Below are positions 8,987 through 18,132 of a stretch of DNA of 64,000 nucleotides, one piece after another. Position numbers and translations under genes: made by a program. The stretch is from an uncultured Pontibacter sp. (GTDB lineage: Bacteria > Bacteroidota > Bacteroidia > Cytophagales > Hymenobacteraceae), in the NCBI GenBank assembly GCA_947499125.1, contig CANMMP010000004.1, positions 343,485-407,484 on the forward strand, in the 5' to 3' direction. Every line of letters starts with the position of its first letter. The stretch's first letter is position 1. The notes below the pieces were generated by a model that saw nothing but the letters and a program-made list of their open reading frames with translations, had not been told where the DNA came from and made no database searches.

Positions 8987-10636
8987 TTAATAGCTGTTGT
9001 GTTTGTAAAACTGCACCAGGTTATTTGTTGATGAGTCGTGATCTCCTTTTTTATCGTGGAGCAACTCTTTTTCTATAGTTGTAGCCAGTTGCTTCCCTAA
9101 CTCAACTCCCCACTGGTCGAAGCTATAGATGTTCCAGATGATGCCCTGCACAAACGTTTTATGCTCATACATGGCCAGCAAAGCACCTAAATTATAAGGC
9201 GTCAGCTGCTGCATCATAATAGATGTAGTGGGTTTGTTACCTTCAAATAGTTTGTGTGGCAGTAGCGCTTCCAAGTCATCATTTGCCATGTTTTTCTGCT
9301 CCAGTTCAGCACGAACTTCCTGCTCGTTCTTGCCACGCATCAGGGCTTCAGTTTGTGCAAAGAAGTTTGACATAAGCAGCGCCTGGTGTTCACCTATCGG
9401 GTTATTTGTTTTAGCGGCCGCAATAAAATCGCAAGGTATAAGTATGGTGCCCTGATGTATAAGCTGGAAAAAAGAGTGCTGGCTATTAGTGCCTGCCGCT
9501 CCCCAGATTACAGGTTGTGTCTGGTAAGTTACCGGTTTGCCGTTCCGGTCGGTGGTTTTGCCATTGCTTTCCATCAGCAGCTGTTGCAGAAACTCGGGCA
9601 GCAGGCGCATGTATTGGTCATACGGGAGTATAGCATGCGTCTGACAACCATAAAAATTCGTGTACCAGATGCTGAGCATAGCCATTAAAACAGGCACGTT
9701 CTGGCGCAACGGTGTTTTCCGGAAATGCTTGTCCATCGACTCGGCACCACGCAGCAATTGCTCAAAGTTATTGTAACCTAACGCGCAGGCAATGGACAAA
9801 CCTATAGCTGACCACAATGAAAAACGACCGCCAACCCAGTCCCAGAAACGGAACGTGTTTTCAGGTGCTATACCAAATTTTTCTACCTCGGCAGTGTTCG
9901 TTGATAAGGCCACAAAGTGCTTCTTGACATGCACCTGGTCATTTGCGTTCTCTAAAAACCAGTTGCGTGCCGTGTGGGCGTTTGTTATAGTTTCTTTGGT
10001 GGTAAACGTTTTGGAGGCGATGATAAAAAGTGTCGTTTCCGGGTCTAGTTTCTTCAGTACTTCTGCTGCATCGGTGCCATCCACATTCGAAATAAAGTGT
10101 ACTTCGAGGTTTGGTTTCTGGTAGCTTTTCAGGGCTTCGCAAACCATCTGCGGGCCAAGGTGCGAGCCGCCGATACCAATATTTACCACATGCTTAAATG
10201 CTTTGCCCGTGTAGCCTTTTAAGGAACCGTTATGGATGTTATCGCAGAATCTTTTCATCTGTTGTTGCACGTCGCGCACTTCCTCCAGTATGTTCTCACC
10301 GTCAAGTATAAGTTCGCTGTCGCTGAAGTTGCGGAGGGCAGTGTGCAGTACAGCGCGGTTCTCCGTTACATTTATTTTATCGCCGGCAAACATACTTTCA
10401 ATAGCACCCTGCAAGTCCATTTCTTCGGCCAGGTTTACTAGCAGGTCCAGTGTTTCCGGTGTTATACGGTTCTTGGACAGGTCGAACAAAAAGTCCTCAA
10501 ATGCTATAGTTAATTTTTTATATCGGTCCGGGTTGTTGGCGAATAGGTCGCGGAGCTGATCTGTTTTGGTTTTGTTAAAGTGGTCCTGCAGTTTTTGCCA
10601 GGCATCAGTAGTGTTTGGGGCGATATTTTTAAGCAT
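8987..10636 (-). CDS. pgi: Glucose-6-phosphate isomerase
   Basis: 549 residues, the same length as E. coli Pgi. It interconverts glucose 6-phosphate and fructose 6-phosphate in glycolysis and gluconeogenesis. Family signatures are visible: GIGGSHLGPQMV, then FRFWDWVGGRFSLWSAIGLS, GCQTHAILPYDQYM, and the C-terminal QGIIWNIYSFDQWGVELGK containing the conserved Gln and Lys. I start at ATG 10636 (MLKNIAPN); the longer frame to 10675 adds 13 unlike residues. The lipoprotein gene at 7396-8976 follows after 10 bp and may be co-transcribed. Confidence 0.96.
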   Translation of the reverse strand: MLKNIAPNTTDAWQKLQDHFNKTKTDQLRDLFANNPDRYKKLTIAFEDFLFDLSKNRITPETLDLLVNLAEEMDLQGAIESMFAGDKINVTENRAVLHTALRNFSDSELILDGENILEEVRDVQQQMKRFCDNIHNGSLKGYTGKAFKHVVNIGIGGSHLGPQMVCEALKSYQKPNLEVHFISNVDGTDAAEVLKKLDPETTLFIIASKTFTTKETITNAHTARNWFLENANDQVHVKKHFVALSTNTAEVEKFGIAPENTFRFWDWVGGRFSLWSAIGLSIACALGYNNFEQLLRGAESMDKHFRKTPLRQNVPVLMAMLSIWYTNFYGCQTHAILPYDQYMRLLPEFLQQLLMESNGKTTDRNGKPVTYQTQPVIWGAAGTNSQHSFFQLIHQGTILIPCDFIAAAKTNNPIGEHQALLMSNFFAQTEALMRGKNEQEVRAELEQKNMANDDLEALLPHKLFEGNKPTTSIMMQQLTPYNLGALLAMYEHKTFVQGIIWNIYSFDQWGVELGKQLATTIEKELLHDKKGDHDSSTNNLVQFYKHNSY

Positions 10637-10828
10637 AGCTATATGGTAATTCGAGTGGTTGGTTGTTGGGCTCAACTACTCTGTTTTTGAAGTATAAGTT
10701 ACGGTTTAAGTACAGGATTTAGGTTTAAAGAGGCAGGATTTATATACAATTTTGCCCGTTACCGTATGAGTCATAGTATAGGTGCATCTTGTGCCTGCTA
10801 CGAATTTTTTACAAGTAACTAAAAAGCT

Positions 10829-11014
10829 ATGAAAGAAATAGAGAAAAATAACGATACAAATAAACCAGGCCGTAAACAGATACTCCGCGAAGATGATGGC
10901 AAGAGAACGCCTCCGCAGCCAAGTGCACACCATACCGGCGATGCGCATCGCAATACCCGGCCAGAGCAAGCTCCTGATGTTCCGCCACATGAGCGCACCG
11001 AAGGTATTCCGTAA
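10829..11014 (+). CDS. Small disordered hydrophilic protein
   Basis: 61 residues, rich in Lys, Arg, Pro, His and Asn (N-terminus MKEIEKNNDTNKPGRKQ), with no hydrophobic segment, so probably intrinsically disordered. It has an ATG start, a short AT-rich leader, and a good rho-independent terminator just after it, which supports a real transcription unit. It sits between divergently oriented pgi and otsB. I do not recognise a family and give no function. Confidence 0.55.
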   Translation: MKEIEKNNDTNKPGRKQILREDDGKRTPPQPSAHHTGDAHRNTRPEQAPDVPPHERTEGIP

Positions 11015-11046
11015 GCGGTAACCTGATACATAAGTATAAAGTATAA

Positions 11047-11099
11047 AAATCCGGCTGGCGTAAACTATAGAACTATAGTGCCGGCCGGTTTTTATTTTT
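11047..11099 (+). terminator. Rho-independent terminator of the 61-residue gene
   Basis: CCGGCTGGCG (11051-11060) pairs with TGCCGGCCGG (11079-11088) using two G-U pairs. It is followed by TTTTTATTTTT. The loop contains two AACTATA words. Confidence 0.75.
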
Positions 11100-11169
11100 A
11101 CATATCCAACATTTTAAAACTATACTTGCCACAAACTTACCTGATCAAATTCCACTACAAGTATAAACT

Positions 11170-11991
11170 ATGACCAACACTCCCAACCCAAAGGTCCGGA
11201 AACGCGACGCATCTGAACTAGCTTCCGCTTTCGAACATTTGGATGATCTTCTGAAAGATAAAACGCCCGCTGTTTTCCTGGATTATGATGGATGCCTGAC
11301 ACCTATTACCAGCCAGCCGGAACAGGCTATACTTTCCGCAGAAATGAAATCGGTGTTGCAGCAACTGGCAACCCTTTGCCCGGTAGCTGTAGTAAGCGGC
11401 CGCGACAGGCAGAACGTGCAAGACCTGGTGAAGCTGAATGAGTTATACTTTGCCGGGTCGCATGGGTTTGATATTGAAGGACCAAACGGGATGAAAACGG
11501 AACCAGGCGGTGCTGCGGATGCCTTACCAGCTTTAGAGCAGGCTGACAAATTATTGACTCAGGAATTAAAGGATGTAAAAGGTGCTTTGGTAGAGCGTAA
11601 ACGCTATGCTATTGCCGTGCATTTCCGGAATGTGGCTGAGACCGATGTACCTAAAGTTAAGGAGGCAGTGAATGATGCCTTGGAGAGATATCCGCAGCTT
11701 AAAAAAGGACTTGGCAAAAAGATATATGAGCTAAAACCAAACCTGGACTGGCATAAAGGCAAGGCTGTATTGTGGTTACTGAAAGAACTTAAGTTAGATA
11801 AGCCGGCTATACTGCCAATTTACATAGGAGACGATATTACCGACGAGGATGCTTTTGCCGAACTGCAGGGCAGGGGAGTTGGTATTCTGGTTGGCGAACA
11901 CGACGACAGAACGGCCGCAACCTATAAACTGGAAGACGTTGATGAAGTTCAGCAGTTTCTGCAACAACTAGCCGATAAACTGAAAGTATAA
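11170..11991 (+). CDS. otsB: Trehalose-6-phosphate phosphatase
   Basis: 273 residues. A HAD-family phosphatase with the nucleophile motif LDYDGCLTP (Asp38, Asp40), SGRDRQ as the substrate-binding motif, and the C-terminal metal motif IGDDITDEDAF. It hydrolyses trehalose 6-phosphate to trehalose, a compatible solute. The partner synthase OtsA is not in this window, so the pathway is completed elsewhere. There is no signal peptide. It ends at a terminator shared with the convergent aldolase gene. Confidence 0.92.
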   Translation: MTNTPNPKVRKRDASELASAFEHLDDLLKDKTPAVFLDYDGCLTPITSQPEQAILSAEMKSVLQQLATLCPVAVVSGRDRQNVQDLVKLNELYFAGSHGFDIEGPNGMKTEPGGAADALPALEQADKLLTQELKDVKGALVERKRYAIAVHFRNVAETDVPKVKEAVNDALERYPQLKKGLGKKIYELKPNLDWHKGKAVLWLLKELKLDKPAILPIYIGDDITDEDAFAELQGRGVGILVGEHDDRTAATYKLEDVDEVQQFLQQLADKLKV

Positions 11992-11997
11992 GCTATA

Positions 11998-12027
11998 AAA
12001 AAGGTGGAGTTTTCGCTCCACCTTTTT
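11998..12027. terminator. Bidirectional terminator between otsB and fba
   Basis: AGGTGGAG (12002-12009), loop TTTTCG, CTCCACCT (12016-12023), with A residues before and T residues after, so it works for both converging genes. Confidence 0.88.
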
Positions 12028-12045
12028 AGTTTTAACTATAAACCC

Positions 12046-13116
12046 TTATGCATTTCGGTTCATACAGTTAAGGTCTTCAAACGCCTCTTTCAAGCGCGCT
12101 ATAAAGTTCTTCTCACCTTCACGTAACCAAACACGTGGGTCGTAATATTTCTTGTTCGGAACATCTGCTCCGTCCGGGTTACCTAACTGGCCCTGCAGGT
12201 AATCACGCTTGCCCTCGTAGTAGTTTTTAACGCCATCCCAGAACGCCCACTGCATATCAGTATCAATGTTCATTTTGATAGCGCCATACTCAATAGCCTC
12301 CTTTATCTTAGCTTTCTCAGAACCAGAACCGCCATGGAAAACAAAGTTTACCGGGTTAGGGCCTGTACCATACTTCTGCTGAATAAACTCCTGTGAGTTC
12401 TTCAGGATGTCTGGGCGAAGCTCTACGTTACCTGGTTTGTAAACACCGTGCACATTACCAAAAGCGGCTGCTACAGTAAAGCGGGTACTTACCTTTTTCA
12501 GTTCTTCGTAAGCAAAAGCTACTTCGTCAGGTTGCGTATAAAGCCTTGAGCTGTCAACACCGGTGTTATCTACGCCGTCTTCTTCGCCGCCTGTTACGCC
12601 AAGCTCAATTTCTACGGTCATGCCAATGCGATCCATGCGTTTCAGGTAGCTGGCACAGGTCTCAATGTTCTCTTTTATCTCTTCCTCCGATAGGTCGAGC
12701 ATATGCGAACTATAAAGTGGCTTGCCATGCTGCTCGTAATATTTCTCACCAGCATCCAGCAATCCGTCTATCCAGGGTAATAATTTTTTTGCAGCGTGGT
12801 CTGTGTGAAGTATAACCGGAACTCCGTAGGCTTCAGCCATTAAGTGGATGTGCTGCGCACCGGATATGGCACCGGCAACGGCTGCTTTCTGGTTATCGTT
12901 AGCAAGGCCTTTGCCTGCAAAGAACTGCGCACCACCATGCGAGAACTGAATGATAACCGGTGAATTTACTTCGCGGGCTGTTTCCAGCACGGCGTTTACT
13001 GAATTGGTACCTATAACGTTTACAGCCGGTAGCGCAAAGTTATTCTCGTTGGCATAGCGGAAAAGCTCGCTTACTTCGTCGCCAAACAATACGCCCGGCC
13101 TAAATCTTTTTTCCAT
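12046..13116 (-). CDS. fbaA: Class II fructose-bisphosphate aldolase
   Basis: 356 residues, class IIA length. It cleaves fructose 1,6-bisphosphate to DHAP and glyceraldehyde 3-phosphate using Zn. Visible motifs: PAVNVIGTNSVNAVLETA at the N-terminus, HTDHAAKK with the catalytic Asp and zinc His, and FHGGSGSEKAKIKEA for phosphate and zinc binding. It is monocistronic, with a near-ideal Bacteroidota promoter upstream and a shared terminator. Confidence 0.95.
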   Translation of the reverse strand: MEKRFRPGVLFGDEVSELFRYANENNFALPAVNVIGTNSVNAVLETAREVNSPVIIQFSHGGAQFFAGKGLANDNQKAAVAGAISGAQHIHLMAEAYGVPVILHTDHAAKKLLPWIDGLLDAGEKYYEQHGKPLYSSHMLDLSEEEIKENIETCASYLKRMDRIGMTVEIELGVTGGEEDGVDNTGVDSSRLYTQPDEVAFAYEELKKVSTRFTVAAAFGNVHGVYKPGNVELRPDILKNSQEFIQQKYGTGPNPVNFVFHGGSGSEKAKIKEAIEYGAIKMNIDTDMQWAFWDGVKNYYEGKRDYLQGQLGNPDGADVPNKKYYDPRVWLREGEKNFIARLKEAFEDLNCMNRNA

Positions 13117-13152
13117 GTCTTATTCGTAAAATTTAATGAGTGTTTTATACTT

Positions 13153-13182
13153 CAAAAGTATGTTATAATTGAGATTAAACAA
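13153..13182 (-). promoter_or_regulatory. Bacteroidota-type promoter of fba
   Basis: On the minus strand: TTG (-33, 13182-13180), 19 nt, then TACTTTTG (13160-13153), a perfect TAnnTTTG -7 element with the expected spacing. It lies 36 nt before the fba ATG. Confidence 0.78.
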
Positions 13183-13227
13183 TAAAAGGATGTTGCAGAC
13201 AAGTATAAATTTACCTGTGGTATTATC

Positions 13228-14733
13228 TTAATCAAACACGATCACTTTGTCTTTATGCTTGCCGCGCATATAGTTCCGGATGATCTGCTGTACGTCTTTG
13301 TTATCGTTGTAACGTGTAATGGCATCTCTAAAGTCTTCGAGGGTGCTGGCAGAAAAGGTATCATCTACAAAACCGAAACCCATGTAAGTGCCATGCTCCA
13401 CTAATACTATAGATCGCTCGCCGGGTTCGCGCCCTTTGCCAATAATTACAAAACTGTTGTGCTCATACGTAATAGAATCGATAGCGGCATTAACGCGAAC
13501 ATTATACTCTTCGGGTGTTTCTTTGCCAATACAGGCTCCGTTACACTGGTGCACCTGGTAATCGAAACAGGCACCTCCGGTCTTATACAGGTCGCATAGT
13601 TTCTGGCACAGGTTATACTTGGCCACCTTATGAAACAGAAAACCCTTTGCTTTATAGTGATTCGACAAAGCAATAAGCGGCGTCATGCTGGTATTATCCA
13701 CCCGATTTACGCTGCTGTAGGTTAAGCGTTTGTAGCCTTTCTCATCTTCGTACACAAAAACACCGGTATTAAATACACTACGGCGTTGCTGCCGGTTATA
13801 CTGTGGTTTCATGCGCTTTATCTCCGCCGACTCATACAGCAAAGCAGTCAGCTCATTGCCTAACAGTTCGTAAGTAATATCGGCTATGTTGTTTTTAAAA
13901 TCCAGCGATTTGCGGCTTTTATAGTCGATATTAAAATGCTGGATAATACGCTTACGTATGTTTATACTTTTACCAACATAGATCACCTCGCCTTTGTCGT
14001 TGTAAAAATAATATACCCCGGGCACGGTCGGCAAGGCATCTACCTGCGCTTTGCTGATATTAGGAGGTAACAGCGAAGTTTTGATCTCCTGTTTTAAGAC
14101 CTGCGAAGTATGCTCGGCGGCCATATTCATGTTGCCATCTACTACCGGTTTGTTAATTTTTATCAGCTTATCGAACAGGTGGGCAGTTGCTTCGGCATCT
14201 CCGATGGCACGGTGGCGTAACTTTAAAGGTATATCTATACTTTTACAAAGCTTGCCCAAACTATACGATGGAAGTCCGGGAATAAGCGCGCGGCTCAATC
14301 GTACGGTACACAGCGTTTTGCGTTGGAAAGTATAGCCCAGGTCGGCAAATTCCTTTTTAATGAAAGAGTAGTCGAAGCGTACGTTGTGCGCCACAAACAC
14401 TTTGCCTTCCGTAAACTCTACAATCTCTTTGGCTACTTCGTAAAACTTTGGCGCATCTTTCACCATGTCATCCGAAATGCCGGTAAGCTGGGTAATAAAG
14501 TAGGGGATAGGTCGCTGTGGGTTTATCAGGGTATTGTATTTGTCTACCACTTTCTGCCCGTCGTGTATAAATATAGCGATCTCTGTTATCCTGTCCTGTG
14601 CGGGTTGTCCGCCAGTTGTTTCAATGTCGATAATAGCGTACAAATTGCTCTGATTTAGATCTGATCCGATAGCTGCTGCGGCTGTTGCCGGCAACTCTTC
14701 ATCTAAACCAATTTTTTTAGTAAACCGTTTCAA
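13228..14733 (-). CDS. DnaQ-like 3'-5' exonuclease fused to UvrC-like GIY-YIG nuclease
   Basis: 501 residues, two catalytic modules. Residues 30-195 form a DEDDh exonuclease (DIETTG with Asp36 and Glu38; AHNVRFDYSF; HRAIGDAEATA). Residues 235-320 form a GIY-YIG endonuclease (GVYYFYNDKGEVIYVGKS, then a conserved Arg). Cys389, Cys397 and Cys401, in the C-x7-C-x3-C spacing used by UvrC, lie downstream with Cys376 and Cys380 nearby, so a UvrC-type Fe-S site is plausible. The UvrB-binding and RNase H-like UvrC domains are absent, which makes it Cho-like. This fusion is known in several phyla and is presumed to act in DNA repair by paired endo- and exonucleolytic cuts. Confidence 0.9.
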   Translation of the reverse strand: MKRFTKKIGLDEELPATAAAAIGSDLNQSNLYAIIDIETTGGQPAQDRITEIAIFIHDGQKVVDKYNTLINPQRPIPYFITQLTGISDDMVKDAPKFYEVAKEIVEFTEGKVFVAHNVRFDYSFIKKEFADLGYTFQRKTLCTVRLSRALIPGLPSYSLGKLCKSIDIPLKLRHRAIGDAEATAHLFDKLIKINKPVVDGNMNMAAEHTSQVLKQEIKTSLLPPNISKAQVDALPTVPGVYYFYNDKGEVIYVGKSINIRKRIIQHFNIDYKSRKSLDFKNNIADITYELLGNELTALLYESAEIKRMKPQYNRQQRRSVFNTGVFVYEDEKGYKRLTYSSVNRVDNTSMTPLIALSNHYKAKGFLFHKVAKYNLCQKLCDLYKTGGACFDYQVHQCNGACIGKETPEEYNVRVNAAIDSITYEHNSFVIIGKGREPGERSIVLVEHGTYMGFGFVDDTFSASTLEDFRDAITRYNDNKDVQQIIRNYMRGKHKDKVIVFD

Positions 14734-14783
14734 AATAGCAGGGTAAGCATCGGGTTTGCAAATGATTTTAGCAGTAGCTCAGG

Positions 14784-15935
14784 TTACAGGTCTTCCGGGG
14801 TGTCTTTATTGCGTTTTCCACGGACAATTCCATTCCATATTTCCTGCATCCAGTTCCCGACCCGGCTTCGCCGTTTAGGAGATACTTCATCAATATCAGC
14901 CAGTAAAAAACCAAATGGTTTAAGCGGCTCATGGGCATCAAATACAACCTTTAACATCGCAATCAGCGGTATCGACAGGATCATGCCGGCAGCACCCCAT
15001 ATCTCGCCCCCGATCAAGAGCCCAAGTATAGCCGAGAAAGGGTTAAGGCTTACTTTAGAGCCCACCACATAAGGTGTTATAAAATTACCTTCCAGGAACT
15101 GAACGAACATAAAAACTATTACCACCAGCAACGCATCAATAAAATGTCCAGTTGTTGCCAATGTAAAAAGGGCGGGTAGCAAAGCTCCGATCAGTATGCC
15201 GATATAAGGTATAATGGTAAGTATAGAAGCAAATATTCCGAAGAAGATGGCATATTTAACGCCAAGTATAAGCAAGCCAGCGGAGTTCAAAAGCGACACG
15301 ATCACGATCACGATCATCAGACCCGAAATGTAGCTTTGAACCACATGTTGTATATTGGTTATGGTCTGTACCATATTGCCTCGCCGGTCTTTTGCTACAA
15401 ACTTAAACACGAATTGCTCCAGGTGGTCGCGGTAGTATAACAACAGAAAAACGAAGATCGGAACGATGGTAAAAGCAGCAAGTGCACCTGTTGTCATGGA
15501 GATGGTATTACCCAGGAAAGTGGTGGCAATATCCTGAAAACCTCCGACAGCATTTCGCACCAGGTCGCTTCTGTTTGAGGGCTCTATGCCAAAACGGGTT
15601 TGCAGGTATAACTGTACTTTATCTACCAGGTCGCCGATGTTATTGCCTATCGTATCGAGTTCCGAAGTAAGGCTGAGAACCTGCATGGATATAAACCACA
15701 CCACAAGCCCAAGCACGATAACAACAAGTATAATACTGAGCATAATAGCAATAGGGCGAGGCATCCGTAAACGCGTTTCCATATCGCGCACGCCCGGCAG
15801 CAACAGCATCGAAATCAGCAAGGCAAAAGAAAGAGGAACCAAAACAGACTTAAACATCTGCATCAGCCAGATAAGCAGAATTATGCCAAGCAGGATAATG
15901 GTATACTTAAAATAGGATGGTAATTTTATTTCCAT
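14784..15935 (-). CDS. AI-2E family transporter (PerM/YdiK/TqsA-type permease)
   Basis: 383 residues with about eight membrane segments: two N-terminal pairs, an extended segment between roughly residues 90 and 140, then a hydrophobic C-terminal bundle with GIFASILTIIPYIGILIGA and the FITPYVVGSKVSLNP motif typical of the family. Members include exporters of autoinducer-2 and Na+/H+ antiporters, so the substrate cannot be assigned. The cytoplasmic tail is basic (SPKRRSRVG). It precedes the exonuclease fusion gene by 50 bp in the same direction and may be co-transcribed. Confidence 0.88.
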   Translation of the reverse strand: MEIKLPSYFKYTIILLGIILLIWLMQMFKSVLVPLSFALLISMLLLPGVRDMETRLRMPRPIAIMLSIILVVIVLGLVVWFISMQVLSLTSELDTIGNNIGDLVDKVQLYLQTRFGIEPSNRSDLVRNAVGGFQDIATTFLGNTISMTTGALAAFTIVPIFVFLLLYYRDHLEQFVFKFVAKDRRGNMVQTITNIQHVVQSYISGLMIVIVIVSLLNSAGLLILGVKYAIFFGIFASILTIIPYIGILIGALLPALFTLATTGHFIDALLVVIVFMFVQFLEGNFITPYVVGSKVSLNPFSAILGLLIGGEIWGAAGMILSIPLIAMLKVVFDAHEPLKPFGFLLADIDEVSPKRRSRVGNWMQEIWNGIVRGKRNKDTPEDL

Positions 15936-16269
15936 GCAGGAAGCTATAGGGCTTATTTACGGGTTATTATACGCGAAACTAACGGTAAAAATATATAAAA
16001 GTAGATATATTTTGATGCTAATTTAATTAGTATAAATTAAAGGGCAATATCATAGTTTTATATGAACCAGAAGCTTACTTTTATAGTTGTATATACTATA
16101 GGATGAGCAGTAGCTACTATCATTAAATTTAAAAAGCTAATTTATTTAGCAAATAATTTTTATTAATTTGCAAACTGGCAGGCGGCCGGAACTATTATTG
16201 CGTCTTGTCTCTTTATTTTTCTATATTTCCGATTGATTATTCCAACCAAACTACACTTACGCTTACAGA
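15936..16269. other. 334-bp divergent intergenic region before parE
   Basis: AT-rich, no coding potential. It must carry the promoters of the minus-strand permease and of parE. A TAATTTGC box at about 16164-16171 is one base shorter than TAnnTTTG and is a weak candidate for parE. Scattered TATASTT words are present. No hairpin terminator seen. Confidence 0.5.
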
Positions 16270-18132
16270 ATGGCAGAGTTAGAACATAATTATAACGAAG
16301 ACAGCATCCGCTCTCTGGAGCCCCGCGAGCACATCAGGCTGCGCCCTGGTATGTATATTGGTAAGCTCGGCGACGGTTCGGCTGCTGACGACGGTATTTA
16401 CATTTTAGTGAAAGAGGTGATCGACAACTCCATCGACGAACATGTGATGGGTTTCGGTAAGACCATTGATATCAAAATATCTGACCACAAAGTACAGGTG
16501 CGCGACTATGGTCGTGGTATTCCGCTTGGTAAAGTGATCGATTGCGTTAGCAAGATAAACACCGGTGGTAAATACGACAGCAAAGCCTTCCAGAAGTCAG
16601 TAGGTCTGAACGGTGTGGGTACTAAAGCGGTCAATGCCCTTTCGAGCCAATTCCGCATACAGTCGGTTCGTGATGGGCAAATGAAAGTTGCCGAGTTTGA
16701 GCGCGGCGTGCTTACCAACGATTTGCCGCTGGAACCAACTTCGCAGCGCAACGGTACGCTTACCGTTTTCTCACCAGACGATACCATATTCAAGAACTAC
16801 CAGTTTAACCCGGAGTATCTCGAGAACCAGATATGGAACTATGTGTACCTGAATGCGGGCTTAACTATAAACTTCAACGGCAAGAAATTTTATTCCGAGA
16901 ATGGTCTGCTTGACCTGCTTCGCAACAAAGCTGATGAAGATAGCATGCGTTACCCGATCATCCACCTGAAAGGGGACGATATTGAGTTGGCGCTTACGCA
17001 CGGCAACGATTACGGCGAAGAATACTATTCGTTTGTGAACGGCCAGTATACTACCATGGGAGGTACGCACCTGGCGGCTTTCCGTGAGGCTGTAGTTAAA
17101 ACGGTGCGCGACTTCTATAAAAAGGATTACGATGCAGCCGATATCCGCGGCTCTATAGTTGGTGCTATCTCGCTGCGCGTGCAGGAACCTGTATTTGAAT
17201 CGCAGACGAAAACAAAACTGGGCTCCATGGAAATGGGACCTGACGGACCGGCCGTACGTGCCTTTATTAACGATTTCGTAAAAGAGAACCTTGATAATTA
17301 CCTACACAAGAACCAGGCAACAGCCGAAGCGCTGAAAAAGCGAATTGAGCAGAGTGAGCGTGAGCGTAAGGATATGGCGGGTGTTAAAAAACTGGCTAAC
17401 CAGCGCGCTAAAAAAGCCAACCTGCACAACCGCAAACTACGCGACTGCCGTCTGCACTTTAACGAAGATAAACACGAGAATTCCATGCTTTCCACACTCT
17501 TCATAACAGAGGGTGACTCGGCAAGTGGTTCTATTACCAAGTCTAGGAACGTAGATACAGAAGCTGTTTTCAGTTTAAGAGGTAAACCGCTTAACTGCTT
17601 TGGCCTTAAAAAGAAAGTAGTTTACGAGAACGAGGAATTTAACCTGCTGCAGCACGCCCTTAACATTGAAGAAGGCCTGGAAGGATTACGTTACAACCGT
17701 GTTGTTATAGCTACCGATGCCGACGTTGACGGTATGCACATCCGTCTGTTGCTGCTTACCTTCTTCCTGCAGTTCTTCCCCGACCTGGTGCGTAACGGCC
17801 ACGTGTTTATATTGGAGACACCATTGTTCCGGGTCCGCAACAAGAAAGAAACGATCTATTGCTACAACGAAAGCGAAAAGCAGGAAGCAATTCAGAAACT
17901 TGGCAAGCGTCCTGAGATAACCCGATTCAAAGGTTTGGGTGAGATCTCGCCGGATGAGTTTGGTAAGTTTATAGGTGACAACATTAAGTTGAAGCCGGTG
18001 ATCCTGCAGAAAGATACCACGATACAGAAAATACTGAGCTACTACATGGGCAAGAACACGCCGGAGCGCCAGAATTTCATTATCGATAATTTGAAGATTG
18101 AGAAAGATATAGTTGAAGAAGTATATGCATAA
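16270..18132 (+). CDS. parE: DNA topoisomerase IV subunit B
   Basis: 620 residues. GHKL ATPase domain at the N-terminus ([13 protein letters not shown] and DYGRGIPLG, then a [13 protein letters not shown] lid), transducer domain in the middle, and TOPRIM domain ([17 protein letters not shown], then DADVDGMHI with the Mg-binding Asp residues). It lacks the long GyrB insertion, and its partner is the Topo IV-type A subunit directly downstream, so ParE is preferred over GyrB. It acts with ParC to decatenate daughter chromosomes. The stop codon overlaps the start of parC. Confidence 0.93.
   Translation: MAELEHNYNEDSIRSLEPREHIRLRPGMYIGKLGDGSAADDGIYILVKEVIDNSIDEHVMGFGKTIDIKISDHKVQVRDYGRGIPLGKVIDCVSKINTGGKYDSKAFQKSVGLNGVGTKAVNALSSQFRIQSVRDGQMKVAEFERGVLTNDLPLEPTSQRNGTLTVFSPDDTIFKNYQFNPEYLENQIWNYVYLNAGLTINFNGKKFYSENGLLDLLRNKADEDSMRYPIIHLKGDDIELALTHGNDYGEEYYSFVNGQYTTMGGTHLAAFREAVVKTVRDFYKKDYDAADIRGSIVGAISLRVQEPVFESQTKTKLGSMEMGPDGPAVRAFINDFVKENLDNYLHKNQATAEALKKRIEQSERERKDMAGVKKLANQRAKKANLHNRKLRDCRLHFNEDKHENSMLSTLFITEGDSASGSITKSRNVDTEAVFSLRGKPLNCFGLKKKVVYENEEFNLLQHALNIEEGLEGLRYNRVVIATDADVDGMHIRLLLLTFFLQFFPDLVRNGHVFILETPLFRVRNKKETIYCYNESEKQEAIQKLGKRPEITRFKGLGEISPDEFGKFIGDNIKLKPVILQKDTTIQKILSYYMGKNTPERQNFIIDNLKIEKDIVEEVYA

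Noticed and set aside
10706..10990. Minus-strand frame opposite the 61-residue gene
   Set aside because: Cys/Trp/Ile-rich translation without domain pattern, overlapping a more plausible plus-strand gene with a terminator.
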